Shown here: positions 1-7,009 of the stretch, one piece after another | Layout of the letters: each line of letters starts with the position of its first letter | How positions within the stretch are numbered: the first letter of the stretch is position 1 | From: Gemmatimonadaceae bacterium | GTDB taxonomy: Bacteria; Gemmatimonadota; Gemmatimonadetes; Gemmatimonadales; Gemmatimonadaceae | Direction of reading: 5' to 3' | DNA: 10,559 bases | Assembly (NCBI GenBank): GCA_013813605.1 | Contig: JACCRL010000251.1 | Coordinates: forward strand, 1-10,559 | Position numbers and translations under genes: made by a program | The notes under the pieces: generated by a model | Databases searched by the model: none | The model's input: only the letters and a program-made list of their open reading frames with translations | Told to the model about the DNA's origin: nothing

Positions 1-757
1 CCGGCTCGAGGATCCGGACGGAGGTGTGGTTTTCGTAGGTCTCGAGGGTGGACCGAAGGCGATTGATCGCATCGTACGCCGTCGAGGTGACGTGATTGAA
101 GGTCCCCCAGTGATACGGGATCAGGAACCGTGCGTTCAGCCGCTCGAAGAATGTCAGCGCGTCGTCAGTGGTCAGGTGTCCTTTCCTGAAGCCCTTCAGC
201 TTCCACCACGGCGCGTGGCCGATCGGCAGCAGCGCGAGATCGAGCGTCCTCTGCCCGTCCCGGATGTGGCGGTCGACGAGGTGCGTGCTGTCATCCATCA
301 ACGCGGTGTCTCCGGCAAAAAAACAGGACCTTTCTTTAGTATCTAATAGGTACATATTCGCGTCGCTTCGCCACCGGTCGACGCCGTAGCGGTTTCCGCG
401 GTGAGTTGCCGATGCGGCACGGATCGTCACCCCGCCGAGCTCCGTCGATTCGCCGGCGGCGAGCGGGACCGCGTGCATGTAACGCTGCTTCACAAGCCAT
501 CGAGCGACGACCGGTGGGGCAAAGAGTGGAATGTCCCGCGGCAGCACATCGAGCGCCTTGAAGGAAAGATGGTCGGCGTGGGCGTGGGTGAGGAGGATCG
601 CGTCGAGCTTCGGCAGTGCGTCGAGGGCGATTCCCGGCGCGCTCACCCGCGGCAGGAAGCGCCCAAGCGTGAGCTCGAAATTGGGGTCGGTGAGAATGAG
701 CTTCCCACCCGTCTCAATTAGTAGCGTTGCGTGACCAATGTAGGTTACGCGCAGCAT
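1..757 (-). CDS. Metallo-beta-lactamase-fold metal-dependent hydrolase (partial, C-terminus off window)
   Basis: The frame is open from an ATG at 757 to the left edge (252 codons visible). The translation begins MLRVTYIGHATLLIETGG and carries the family metal-binding set: HAHADH (H58, H60, D62, H63), H119 in ATHRGN, D150 in FAGDTA, H194 in GHLTTDDA and H216 in YHWGTF. This pattern is typical of the UlaG / NAPE-PLD-like branch of cytoplasmic metallo-beta-lactamase-fold hydrolases, which hydrolyse phosphoester or lactone bonds; the substrate cannot be told from sequence. No signal peptide is visible. The start lies 3 nt after the yidC stop, without a clear Shine-Dalgarno sequence, which suggests translational coupling to yidC and membership of the rpmH-yidC transcription unit. 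Positions 310-360 are noticeably AT-rich for this gene and hold a run of seven T on the coding strand, but the frame is intact. Family assignment is firm; specific function is unknown. Confidence 0.9.
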   Translation of the reverse strand, partial: MLRVTYIGHATLLIETGGKLILTDPNFELTLGRFLPRVSAPGIALDALPKLDAILLTHAHADHLSFKALDVLPRDIPLFAPPVVARWLVKQRYMHAVPLAAGESTELGGVTIRAASATHRGNRYGVDRWRSDANMYLLDTKERSCFFAGDTALMDDSTHLVDRHIRDGQRTLDLALLPIGHAPWWKLKGFRKGHLTTDDALTFFERLNARFLIPYHWGTFNHVTSTAYDAINRLRSTLETYENHTSVRILEP

Positions 758-760
758 TCG

Positions 761-2458
761 CTAAGCGGGCGTGCGGACACGCGCGCGCTCTCTCGCCAGC
801 AGCCACTGCTGCGGCAGCGCCGCAACGTTCTGCGCCGTGTAGTACAGGTTGAGCCCCGATGCCATGTTCAGCAGCACCGCCGTCATCATGACCGGGAACA
901 TGTACATCATCATCTTCGCCTGCGGGTTCGGCGGGGCATTCCTCATGCCGATCCACGACAGCACGTACATCGAGAGGCCCATCAGGATCGGCAGGATGTA
1001 GAAAGGATCCTTGATCGAGATGTCGTGCAGCCAGAGGAATGGAACGCCGCGGAACTCGATCGTATTCTGGAAAACGAAGAAGAGCGCGAAGAGAATAGGC
1101 ATCGGCAGGAGCGCGGGGAGGCATCCGGTGAGGCCCGCGAACGGACTCACTCCCGCTTCACTGTACACGGCCATTATCGCTTCGCGCTGCTTGAGCGGAT
1201 TGTCCTTGTACTTTTTCTGCACCGCGGCAAGCTTGGGCTGCAGCTCCTGCATTTTCAGGCTCGATCGCATCGTGCTCTGATTGAGCGGCCAGAGCGCGAG
1301 CCTGATCAGGATGCCCAGTATGACGAGCACCCATCCGTAGCTGAGGTTGAGACGGTTGTGCATCCACAGCAGCGCTTCGATCACCTTCGAGGCAATCGGG
1401 TGCACCATTCCCTGCATGAATCCCCACCCGTAGGGATTCACGGTGTCGAACTCCCTTCCCAGCGCCATCAGCCGCTGCGATTCCTGCGGGCCCGCATAGA
1501 TCTCGAAACCAAAACCATTGTTCTTCAATGCCTGGACAGCGGTCGCCGAAGCGGTGTTCGCGATGTTTGTCAGCCGAGGGCCGCCGGTAAGCGTCACTTC
1601 GCTGAACGGAACTCCGTCCTTCAGCGCAAGCATCCCCAGCACGAAGTACTTGTTCTTGACGGCGACCCAGGTCAGAGGCCCAGGCTGCAGTCTCTTCTCG
1701 CCGGGATCGAGTTTGTCGAACAGCACGCTGCCGGCACGGTCACGCTGTGGCTTGAAGCTGTAGGCCAGACTTTGCTGGTCGGCAGAGGTGTCAGACTCGG
1801 CGGAGCGCAGAGTTTTCGGAAGGTCAACGAGCAGGAAGGCCTGGCCAGCTATGCCGGATAGCGTTCCCGTCACCTTGATTGTATAGCTCGCCGACGTGTC
1901 CGCCGGGATCGTGTAGTTGATGACGACACCGGTCGCGCCGACAGTGGCATTATAGCGAAGCTGCTCGCCACCACCCGCCACCGTCGTCCTGCTCATTTGA
2001 AATGGAACTCGGTCGAGAGCCACGGTATCGGCTGGTAGTACGAGCCGATAGCCGAGGAGCGAGGATCCACGCATCGCGAGATCGACGGGCCCGCCCGTGG
2101 GGGAGCGATTCTGGTAGTTGCTGATGACGATGGATACGGGAGCCGCTCCGATGCTGCTGAACTGGTAGCGTGCCTTCGGTGTGACAACCGAAGTGGTCTC
2201 GGCAACAGTGGCGCCGGAAACTGGAGTTACTACCACACCTGGTGCGGGTACGGGTGAGGCCGCGCCGCCCACGGATGCTGGATCGGTGCGCACGACTGGT
2301 GCAGGGTTGGCGTTCGGAGTAGCGACACGAATGGATGCGGCGCTGTCCTGCGCAGTCATCGGTACAGCCGGGACGCGCTTCGGAGATGGGAACACGAACT
2401 GCGTGATCGCGATGACGATCAACGACAGAAACAGTGCAAGAAAAAAACGCTTATCCAT
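761..2458 (-). CDS. yidC: Membrane protein insertase YidC (Oxa1/Alb3 family)
   Basis: 565 residues, full length for a Gram-negative-type YidC. It inserts and folds inner-membrane proteins, alone or with SecYEG. An N-terminal membrane anchor (about residues 4-22, FFLALFLSLIVIAITQF) is followed by a Ala/Pro/Thr-rich linker and a large beta-rich periplasmic domain (about 90-340). The conserved insertase core follows: a membrane segment ending in LIRLALWPL, where R386 matches the conserved arginine of the hydrophilic groove; a cytoplasmic helical hairpin (about 398-435); and further membrane segments near 446-463 (CLPALLPMPILFALFFVF), 487-505 (FYILPILMGLSMYVLSWIG) and 520-540, ending in SGLNLYYTAQN. 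The C-terminal tail is short and basic. The ATG at 2458 directly follows the yidD stop codon (TGAATG), so the two are very likely translationally coupled. Identification rests on domain order and conserved motifs and is secure. Confidence 0.97.
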   Translation of the reverse strand: MDKRFFLALFLSLIVIAITQFVFPSPKRVPAVPMTAQDSAASIRVATPNANPAPVVRTDPASVGGAASPVPAPGVVVTPVSGATVAETTSVVTPKARYQFSSIGAAPVSIVISNYQNRSPTGGPVDLAMRGSSLLGYRLVLPADTVALDRVPFQMSRTTVAGGGEQLRYNATVGATGVVINYTIPADTSASYTIKVTGTLSGIAGQAFLLVDLPKTLRSAESDTSADQQSLAYSFKPQRDRAGSVLFDKLDPGEKRLQPGPLTWVAVKNKYFVLGMLALKDGVPFSEVTLTGGPRLTNIANTASATAVQALKNNGFGFEIYAGPQESQRLMALGREFDTVNPYGWGFMQGMVHPIASKVIEALLWMHNRLNLSYGWVLVILGILIRLALWPLNQSTMRSSLKMQELQPKLAAVQKKYKDNPLKQREAIMAVYSEAGVSPFAGLTGCLPALLPMPILFALFFVFQNTIEFRGVPFLWLHDISIKDPFYILPILMGLSMYVLSWIGMRNAPPNPQAKMMMYMFPVMMTAVLLNMASGLNLYYTAQNVAALPQQWLLARERARVRTPA

Positions 2459-2668
2459 TCAGGGGACCGGGTCGTAGCCGCCAGGCCGAAAGGGGTGACA
2501 GCGCAGGATACGGCCGGTGGTAAGCCAGGCACCCTTGATGACACCGTAACGCTCGAAGGCTTCGAGCGCGAAGGCCGAACAGGTTGGATAGTAACGGCAA
2601 CTGGCGGGGAAAAGTGGAGAGATTCCCAGCCGGTAACCGCGGATCAAGCGGATAAATATCGTCCGCAT
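2459..2668 (-). CDS. yidD: Membrane protein insertion efficiency factor YidD
   Basis: 69 residues, the usual size of this small family. YidD is a membrane-associated protein that aids YidC-dependent insertion. The sequence has the family hallmarks: an amphipathic N-terminus ([17 protein letters not shown]), the signature [20 protein letters not shown] with C24 and C30, and the C-terminal motif [14 protein letters not shown] with C57. The ATG at 2668 follows the rnpA stop codon directly and the TGA abuts the yidC ATG, so translation of rnpA, yidD and yidC appears coupled across zero-length gaps. This gene order is conserved in very many bacteria, which supports both the call and the start. Confidence 0.96.
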   Translation of the reverse strand: MRTIFIRLIRGYRLGISPLFPASCRYYPTCSAFALEAFERYGVIKGAWLTTGRILRCHPFRPGGYDPVP

Positions 2669-3139
2669 TCAGGGAGCCTGGCGGAGACTATCCGCCCAGC
2701 GTGCAATCGACTCGATGTCGGAAGTGAGCTCGGCGAACGTCGATCGGTACGCACCGGGCTTCGCTCTCACGAGAAGATCGAGCTGTCCGAGCGCCGGCAG
2801 CAACCGGATTCGCGCCAGCTCACGCAACCTTCGCTTCAACCGATTGCGCGCAACTATTCGTTGTTTGTACTTCGGCACGACGACACCGACCCGTGGATTG
2901 GGCAACAGGGAAGCGGCCGCCCGAGCCTCGAGATGGTCGGTATGCATACGCTTCCCTGTTCGTCGTACTGCCTCGAGGTCGGCCTCCTTCGTCAGCCTGT
3001 GGCTGCGAGGAAAGCCGAAACCGTCACGCGCCGGCGTACTTGGTCGGCAACTGGACAGTAAGCCGCTTGCGTCCCTTCTTGCGACGGCGGCTAAGAACTT
3101 CACGTCCCCATCTTGTTGCCATCCTGAGCCGGAAACCAT
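2669..3139 (-). CDS. rnpA: Ribonuclease P protein component RnpA, with an unusual N-terminal extension overlapping rpmH
   Basis: RnpA is the basic protein cofactor of RNase P and helps the RNA subunit cleave the 5' leader from pre-tRNA. The conserved core begins near residue 43 ([16 protein letters not shown]) and includes PRVGVVVPK (about 82-90) and the family signature [12 protein letters not shown] (97-108; basic RNR-type helix). The core plus tail is about 114 residues, the usual whole length. From the first ATG (3139) the product would be 156 residues, with about 42 extra at the N-terminus encoded inside rpmH in another frame. In this frame the only standard start codons upstream of the core are ATG 3139 and GTG 3103; a CTG lies at 3058. 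An in-frame TAA at 3190-3188 closes the frame upstream. The true start is therefore uncertain, and the longest version is given. The TGA directly abuts yidD. Confidence 0.9.
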   Translation of the reverse strand: MVSGSGWQQDGDVKFLAAVARRDASGLLSSCRPSTPARDGFGFPRSHRLTKEADLEAVRRTGKRMHTDHLEARAAASLLPNPRVGVVVPKYKQRIVARNRLKRRLRELARIRLLPALGQLDLLVRAKPGAYRSTFAELTSDIESIARWADSLRQAP

Positions 3140-3188
3140 GAGTCCGGATACGGCGTTTGTTGCGGGGACGGTAGGTGGGCTTACCCAT
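3024..3188 (-). CDS. rpmH: 50S ribosomal protein L34
   Basis: 54 residues, read directly from the minus strand. It starts [20 protein letters not shown] and continues through [22 protein letters not shown], which is the L34 family pattern. The protein is highly basic and binds 23S rRNA in the large subunit. The C-terminus ([11 protein letters not shown]) is somewhat longer than the shortest L34 proteins (about 44-46 residues). The ATG at 3188 has a good Shine-Dalgarno sequence (GGAG, 7 nt upstream). It is the first gene of the rpmH-rnpA-yidD-yidC cluster and faces away from dnaA, a very common arrangement next to bacterial origins. Its last 116 bases overlap the longest rnpA reading frame in a different phase. 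Confidence 0.96.
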   Translation of the reverse strand: MGKPTYRPRNKRRIRTHGFRLRMATRWGREVLSRRRKKGRKRLTVQLPTKYAGA

Positions 3189-3237
3189 TACGATGCTCCA
3201 GAAACCAATAAGATCTTTACGGCAGAGAACCGGTAAA

Positions 3238-3264
3238 ACTATCCCACCATTGAAGATAGGTCAA
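3238..3264 (-). promoter_or_regulatory. Candidate sigma70-type promoter for the rpmH operon
   Basis: Reading the minus strand, a -35-like TTGACC (3264-3259) is followed after 15 nt by GATAGT (3243-3238), which matches four of six bases of TATAAT. The 15-nt spacing is shorter than ideal. Transcription would start near 3231 and give a leader of roughly 40 nt before the rpmH ATG at 3188. This is inferred from position and similarity only. Confidence 0.4.
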
Positions 3265-3294
3265 GCGACATGAAGCAATTCGCATCACGACGGT

Positions 3295-3308
3295 TTGACT
3301 TTTCCACA
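3295..3308 (+). promoter_or_regulatory. DnaA box and possible -35 element upstream of dnaA
   Basis: TTTTCCACA at 3300-3308 fits the relaxed DnaA-box consensus TTWTNCACA and lies 23 nt before the dnaA start. A -35-like TTGACT (3295-3300) overlaps it, but no good -10 hexamer follows at 16-18 nt. A DnaA box over the promoter is the usual basis of dnaA autoregulation, so that role is inferred here. The divergent rpmH promoter candidate lies about 35 nt to the left. Confidence 0.55.
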
Positions 3309-3331
3309 TAAACCGGACAGGTTAGCGCGTC

Positions 3332-4798
3332 ATGTCTCTGAGCCCGTCGGAAGTCTGGAATCGTTTGCTGGATCGCGCCCGGCAGGAACTCCCTCAGCAA
3401 ACTTTTCAGGCTTGGCTCGAGCCGACAGAAGCACTTTCGATCGAGGGTTCGACGCTGATAGTCGGAGCTCCGGATCAGTTTACCGCTGACTGGAATGAGT
3501 CGAAGCACGCCGCGATGTTCGCGTCTCTCGCCCCGATCGCACTAGGTCACCCACTCAACGTTGTATTCCGCGTACACGAGGAGCGGAAGAAGCGGCCGCA
3601 GATGGATTTCTTTGTTGCCCCACCTGCAGCCAGCGTTTTAAAGCCAGGTAACGCACACAATGGCGTCACTTCAACGCCATTAAGCCAGAGATATACCTTT
3701 GATCTGTTTGTCATAGGCAAATCGAATGAGATGGCCGCTGCCACGGCCCACGCTGTCAGTCAGGCACCTGGCAAGGTCTACAACCCGCTCTTTATCTACG
3801 GAGCGACCGGGCTTGGCAAAACGCACCTGATGCAGGCCGTTGCACACGAAACGCGGCAGCGTAACTCAAGTGCACGCATCACTTACGTCGGCGCAGAGCA
3901 GTTCATGAACGAGTTCATTCGTTCGATTGGAGAGCGCAAGACTCCGGATTTTCGCAAACGGTATCGCGAAACGGATCTGCTGCTTGTCGACGACGTCCAT
4001 TTTCTCAAGGGTAAGGAGTCAACCCAGGAAGAGTTCTTTCATACCTTCAACGCGCTTTACGAAGGCGGACGCCAGATAGTTCTCACCAGTGATCGTGCGC
4101 CTTCCGATATTGCCGGCCTTGAAGCCCGTCTCGTAAGCCGGTTCGAGTGGGGGATGGTAACTGACATCGATGCTCCGGATTTCGAGCACCGCGTTGCGAT
4201 CCTGCAGCAGAAGGCTCAGCTCGATCATCTCGAGCTGACCATCCCGGATGAAGTCATTCACTTCATCGCCGAGAATGTGAGGTCGAGCGTGAGGGAGCTC
4301 GAGGGATCCATAATCAAGCTGCTCGCCTACGCTTCGCTCAAGCACAAGGACATTACCGTCGAGGTCGCACGCGAGGCTCTTCGCGACAAGCTCCGCGGGA
4401 CGGACCAGACCGCTCAGGCAGAATCCGCTTCACTCACGATATCGGCAATCCAGCAGACCGTTGCCAGAGAGTGGGGCGTTACAGCGGAAGGGCTTCGCTC
4501 GAAGACGCGCACCAAGAATCTTACCGTGCCACGGCAGATCGCCATTTACCTCACTCGCGAGATGCTTGGAACTGCACTCGTCGAGATTGGAAATGCTTTT
4601 GGCAAACGGGATCACTCTACCGTGATCCACAGCCTCGATAAAGTTGAAAAGGATATGGGGTCGAGCGACGAGCTGCACAGCCGTGTGGGAAAAGTTCGAG
4701 CTATTCTCGAAACGCTTGGAAATCCCCATCAGGGCACCGTGGATAAACGACGGTTGCGTTCGAACGATGTCGACACCCGGCGACAACCCGAGTTATAA
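3332..4798 (+). CDS. dnaA: Chromosomal replication initiator protein DnaA
   Basis: 488 residues, normal length. DnaA is the AAA+ ATPase that binds DnaA boxes and opens oriC. Domain I (about 5-85, starting VWNRLLDRARQELPQQTFQAWL) mediates oligomerisation and helicase loading, and a short linker follows. The AAA+ domain has Walker A GATGLGKT (157-164), Walker B LLLVDDVHF with D220/D221, a sensor-1-like region QIVLTSDRAP, the box VII arginine-finger region GLEARLVSRFEWG, and sensor 2 SVRELEGSIIKLLAYA. Domain IV holds the DNA-binding helix-turn-helix and the signature GKRDHSTVIH (424-433). The tail is Arg-rich (DKRRLRSNDVDTRRQPEL). The ATG at 3332 gives the usual N-terminus; upstream Shine-Dalgarno pairing is weak (ACAGG). 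It is divergent from rpmH and followed by the putative origin and dnaN. Confidence 0.98.
   Translation: MSLSPSEVWNRLLDRARQELPQQTFQAWLEPTEALSIEGSTLIVGAPDQFTADWNESKHAAMFASLAPIALGHPLNVVFRVHEERKKRPQMDFFVAPPAASVLKPGNAHNGVTSTPLSQRYTFDLFVIGKSNEMAAATAHAVSQAPGKVYNPLFIYGATGLGKTHLMQAVAHETRQRNSSARITYVGAEQFMNEFIRSIGERKTPDFRKRYRETDLLLVDDVHFLKGKESTQEEFFHTFNALYEGGRQIVLTSDRAPSDIAGLEARLVSRFEWGMVTDIDAPDFEHRVAILQQKAQLDHLELTIPDEVIHFIAENVRSSVRELEGSIIKLLAYASLKHKDITVEVAREALRDKLRGTDQTAQAESASLTISAIQQTVAREWGVTAEGLRSKTRTKNLTVPRQIAIYLTREMLGTALVEIGNAFGKRDHSTVIHSLDKVEKDMGSSDELHSRVGKVRAILETLGNPHQGTVDKRRLRSNDVDTRRQPEL
4738..4746 (-). promoter_or_regulatory. DnaA-box-like site in the 3' end of dnaA
   Basis: CGTGGATAA on the plus strand is the reverse complement of TTATCCACG, one mismatch from the DnaA box TTATCCACA. 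It lies within the last codons of dnaA, about 120 bp before the origin core, and is oriented opposite to the box at 4867. It may contribute to DnaA loading at the origin, but a single near match could also be chance. Confidence 0.4.
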
Positions 4799-4821
4799 AC
4801 GTCGACCACACATTAAAGAAC

Positions 4822-4840
4822 GTGGCGGAAACGACGCCAC
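4822..4840 (+). other. Small hairpin downstream of dnaA
   Basis: GTGGCG (4822-4827) and CGCCAC (4835-4840) form a perfect 6-bp inverted repeat with a 7-nt loop, 23 nt after the dnaA stop. The bases after it (CTTCAT) are not a real T-tract, so it is at best a weak terminator. It might reduce transcription into the origin. Confidence 0.3.
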
Positions 4841-4866
4841 CTTCATAACTTAGGCAGTCCGCCGAG

Positions 4867-4906
4867 TAATCCACAGAGCCTACTACTACTGCTACTCTTC
4901 TTCTTT
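4867..4906 (+). promoter_or_regulatory. DnaA box plus DnaA-trio-like unwinding element
   Basis: TAATCCACA (4867-4875) differs from the DnaA-box consensus at one base. After a 4-nt spacer (GAGC), nine consecutive triplets follow in phase from 4880: CTA CTA CTA CTG CTA CTC TTC TTC TTT. On the complementary strand these read 3'-GAT-GAT-GAT-GAC-GAT-GAG-AAG-AAG-AAA-5', which keeps the central A of every DnaA-trio (3'-[G/A]A[T/A]-5'). The box, short spacer and trio order is the layout of the basal origin unwinding system known from Bacillus subtilis, where DnaA spreads from the box onto one strand. Function here is inferred from the layout. Confidence 0.7.
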
Positions 4907-4954
4907 CAAAGAGCAATAGCAAAGAGCTCACCGAGAATTCCACAAAGGGGCAGG

Positions 4955-6067
4955 ATGCGCTTTACGATCTCCCGTGAGAAGCTCCAGGAAGGACTCGCAG
5001 CGGTAGCCGCCAGTATTCCGGCAAAAACAACGTTGCCCGTTCTCGCCAATATTCTCCTCGAGACCACTGATAAAGGGATCAAGCTCTCGGGTACGGATCT
5101 CGATATCGCTGTTAGCACGGAGGTTTCGGCGGATGTGGACGCGCCTGGTGCGGTAACAGTGCCGGCGAAGAAGCTGTCGGAGATTGCGAGAGAGCTTCCG
5201 CCAGCTCCGGTGAAGATCAGTGCAGTCGGAGAGCAACGTGTCACCATCGAGTGTGGCCGCTCGCGTTTCAAGCTTCTCGGGTTGCCGCGGGACGAATTTC
5301 CGACGTTTCCATCAGTTCGCTTCAACGAGAGCTGGCGCATTCGGTCAGGCGATCTTCAGCAGCTGATCTCGCACACCTCGTTTGCGGTTTCATCGGAGGA
5401 AAGTCGGCCGATCCTGAATGGTGTGTTATGGGAGCTTCGTCCGGATAACATGCGGATGGTTGCGACGAACGGGCACCGGCTGGCCAAGATGGAAATGCCG
5501 ATCAATTCCACTAATGCCCCATCGAGCGACTTGATCGTTCCGCCCAAGGCACTTGAGCAGGTACGCAGGCTGTTCCCCGCCGAGGAAGAGCTGGAAATTG
5601 CACGTGGCGATAATCATATCGGATTCCGGTCCCCGTTTACCGCGGTTTTCACCCGCCTGATCGAGGGTCCCTATCCGAACTACGAGCAAGTCATCCCCAA
5701 GGACAACGACCGCGTGGCGACGGCCGATAAAGTCGCGCTGACAAGTGCGCTCAAGCGCATGTCGGTGATCGCCTCCGATCAGACACACCGAATTCGCCTG
5801 TCCTTCAACTCGGGAATGCTGAAGTTCAGTGTTCAGACTCCGGACCTGGGCGAAGCACAGGACGAGCTACCAATCAGGTATACGGGTGATCAGCTCGATA
5901 TTGGCTTCAACGCGAACTATCTGCTCGAGATCCTCCGCTACATCCCGACTGATGAAGTGCGGCTCACCTTCAAGGCTCCAGAGCGGGCTGCCACGATCGA
6001 GCCGGAAGGGTGGAGCGACCCCGCGTCCTACATGTGCCTGGTGATGCCGCTGCGTCTGGTAGACTAA
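4955..6067 (+). CDS. dnaN: DNA polymerase III beta subunit (sliding clamp)
   Basis: 370 residues, standard length for the three-domain clamp, which forms a dimeric ring around DNA and tethers polymerase III and other partners. The N-terminus MRFTISREKLQEGLAAV and the segment KTTLPVLANILLE are typical, as are ILNGVLWEL, MVATNGHRLA in the middle domain and PIRYTGDQLDIGFNANYLLE in the third. The end YMCLVMPLRLVD corresponds to the C-terminal strand that borders the clamp-binding pocket. The ATG at 4955 has AAAGGGG and CAGG just upstream. It probably shares control with dnaA or uses a promoter in the origin region. Its TAA shares bases 6065-6066 with the stop of the convergent lipoprotein gene (shared CTAA at 6064-6067). 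Confidence 0.98.
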   Translation: MRFTISREKLQEGLAAVAASIPAKTTLPVLANILLETTDKGIKLSGTDLDIAVSTEVSADVDAPGAVTVPAKKLSEIARELPPAPVKISAVGEQRVTIECGRSRFKLLGLPRDEFPTFPSVRFNESWRIRSGDLQQLISHTSFAVSSEESRPILNGVLWELRPDNMRMVATNGHRLAKMEMPINSTNAPSSDLIVPPKALEQVRRLFPAEEELEIARGDNHIGFRSPFTAVFTRLIEGPYPNYEQVIPKDNDRVATADKVALTSALKRMSVIASDQTHRIRLSFNSGMLKFSVQTPDLGEAQDELPIRYTGDQLDIGFNANYLLEILRYIPTDEVRLTFKAPERAATIEPEGWSDPASYMCLVMPLRLVD

Positions 6068-6942
6068 CGGATCACTGAATACTCACGGCGGGTTTGCTGT
6101 GCAAAACGGTGCACCCGCCCGGAATTCTCGATCTGGATGTCGAGCTGCTGTTCGGTGCGAAGCGTGTTGATGCGTCCCGTTGGTGTCTCCAGGTAGTAAT
6201 CGCACATCTCAGTTCCCGCAGCCGACAATTTTACGCGATGCTGTTGCTGTGCTCCTTCACCCTCTCCTCGAATCAAGCTGATCCTTCTTACCTGGACGAG
6301 CCCAGCGAGGCTGCCTCCTGCTTCGCCCAGCACCGTATAGGTGTGGCTGGCGAAGGACCTCATCACGATTCCTGCCTGACATAGCGTGGTCGAATCGGAG
6401 CTGGTCCAGGTTGCGTTCTTCACCAGTGTTTCAGGCATCACTGGCGCAAGAACGCGCAGATCCCCGGCGAGAATCGCACTCCCGGGCGCGCAACTACTGG
6501 ATGAATCGTCTGTCCGAAAGCGCAACCGGCCGTCGGAAAGATCGGCAGATAATCGTGCCGTCGGTGTAAGCGAGTCAGCTGCGGCAGGCCGCGGAGTGAG
6601 CTCGAGACTATCGAGTACCGCATCGACGATGATTCTGGTCGGCGATTTCACCGTCAGCGATATCGTTTCCTGGCGTCGGTCACCTGAGACTTCGCGGCGT
6701 CCGCCTGGTCCGGAACGATCCTCTATCGTGGTCGTGCGCGTAATGCGATAGCTGGTACTGCCGCTGGCATAGGAGAGGCTCCACGGTCCAGGTACTTCCG
6801 TGAGCGGAATGGCAGCGACAGGCGGAATCGGTTGTGCGGGCTCAGGAGCGGGCGGTAGTGGAGTGGGACTGGAACGGCGCGCCGGTGCGCACGCACCCGA
6901 CGCCATGAGTAGAATCGTGAACGCTGTCGCGGCAAGTCTCAC
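6064..6942 (-). CDS. Predicted secreted lipoprotein of unknown function
   Basis: I do not recognise the family. From the GTG at 6942 the product has 292 residues. It begins with a short basic and hydrophobic signal (VRLAATAFTILLMASGAC), and Cys18 is a probable lipidation site, although the residue at -3 is Ser rather than the preferred Leu. A Pro-rich linker (about residues 23-45) leads into a mostly polar, beta-rich domain with repeated Thr/Ser-Ile/Val patterns and three further cysteines in SSSSCAPG, TTLCQAG and TEMCDYY. The GTG is chosen because GGAGAG lies 6 nt upstream and the signal peptide starts exactly there; the longer in-frame version from 7065 would begin inside rnpB. The gene is convergent with dnaN, overlapping it by 4 nt, and sits only about 30 nt past the rnpB terminator hairpin. 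Envelope location is inferred from the signal; function is unknown. Confidence 0.82.
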   Translation of the reverse strand: MRLAATAFTILLMASGACAPARRSSPTPLPPAPEPAQPIPPVAAIPLTEVPGPWSLSYASGSTSYRITRTTTIEDRSGPGGRREVSGDRRQETISLTVKSPTRIIVDAVLDSLELTPRPAAADSLTPTARLSADLSDGRLRFRTDDSSSSCAPGSAILAGDLRVLAPVMPETLVKNATWTSSDSTTLCQAGIVMRSFASHTYTVLGEAGGSLAGLVQVRRISLIRGEGEGAQQQHRVKLSAAGTEMCDYYLETPTGRINTLRTEQQLDIQIENSGRVHRFAQQTRREYSVIR

Positions 6943-6948
6943 CAGCTT

Positions 6949-6954
6949 CTCTCC
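6949..6954 (-). promoter_or_regulatory. Shine-Dalgarno sequence deciding the lipoprotein start
   Basis: GGAGAG on the minus strand, 6 nt before the GTG at 6942. No comparable site precedes the upstream ATG candidate at 7065, which lies inside the RNase P RNA. This supports GTG 6942 as the true start. Confidence 0.7.
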
Positions 6955-6970
6955 GTGGTCCGATGAAGAA

Positions 6971-7002
6971 CGGCCTCCGACGAAAGTTTCTCGCGGAGGC
7001 CG
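6971..7002 (-). terminator. Hairpin terminator of rnpB
   Basis: A perfect 9-bp GC-rich inverted repeat (CGGCCTCCG at 6971-6979 with CGGAGGCCG at 6994-7002) has a 14-nt loop and lies just past the 3' end of the RNase P RNA. In the minus direction it is followed by TTCTTCATC, a weak T-tract. It probably ends or sets the 3' end of rnpB; readthrough into the lipoprotein gene is possible. Confidence 0.65.
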
Positions 7003-7009
7003 TTCGAGT

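Larger units (their letters stand above)
4799..4954. other. Probable replication origin (oriC) in the dnaA-dnaN intergenic region
   Basis: This 156-bp gap between dnaA and dnaN is the commonest place for a bacterial oriC. It contains a small hairpin (4822-4840), a DnaA-box-like TAATCCACA (4867-4875), a triplet run on the pyrimidine-rich strand (4880-4906), an A-rich stretch, and a second weak box-like AATTCCACA (4936-4944, two mismatches) just before dnaN. Together they form a plausible minimal unwinding unit. A GC-skew switch at this position over the whole replicon would be the decisive test. Confidence 0.75.

Noticed and set aside
731..1861. Long plus-strand open frame (376 codons) opposite yidC
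   Set aside because: It is antisense to a clear yidC; its product is His/Arg/Gln-rich low-complexity sequence, typical of a shadow frame in GC-rich DNA.
2495..3236. Plus-strand open frames opposite yidD, rnpA and rpmH
   Set aside because: They are antisense to well-recognised genes, and their products show no family resemblance.
3295..3326. Full sigma70 promoter for dnaA
   Set aside because: The -35-like TTGACT has no convincing -10 at the right distance, so only the DnaA box and possible -35 are annotated.
4880..4906. Triplet run read as a simple microsatellite or start of a repeat array
   Set aside because: It is short, sits directly after a DnaA box in the expected origin, and keeps the DnaA-trio pattern, so an origin element explains it better.
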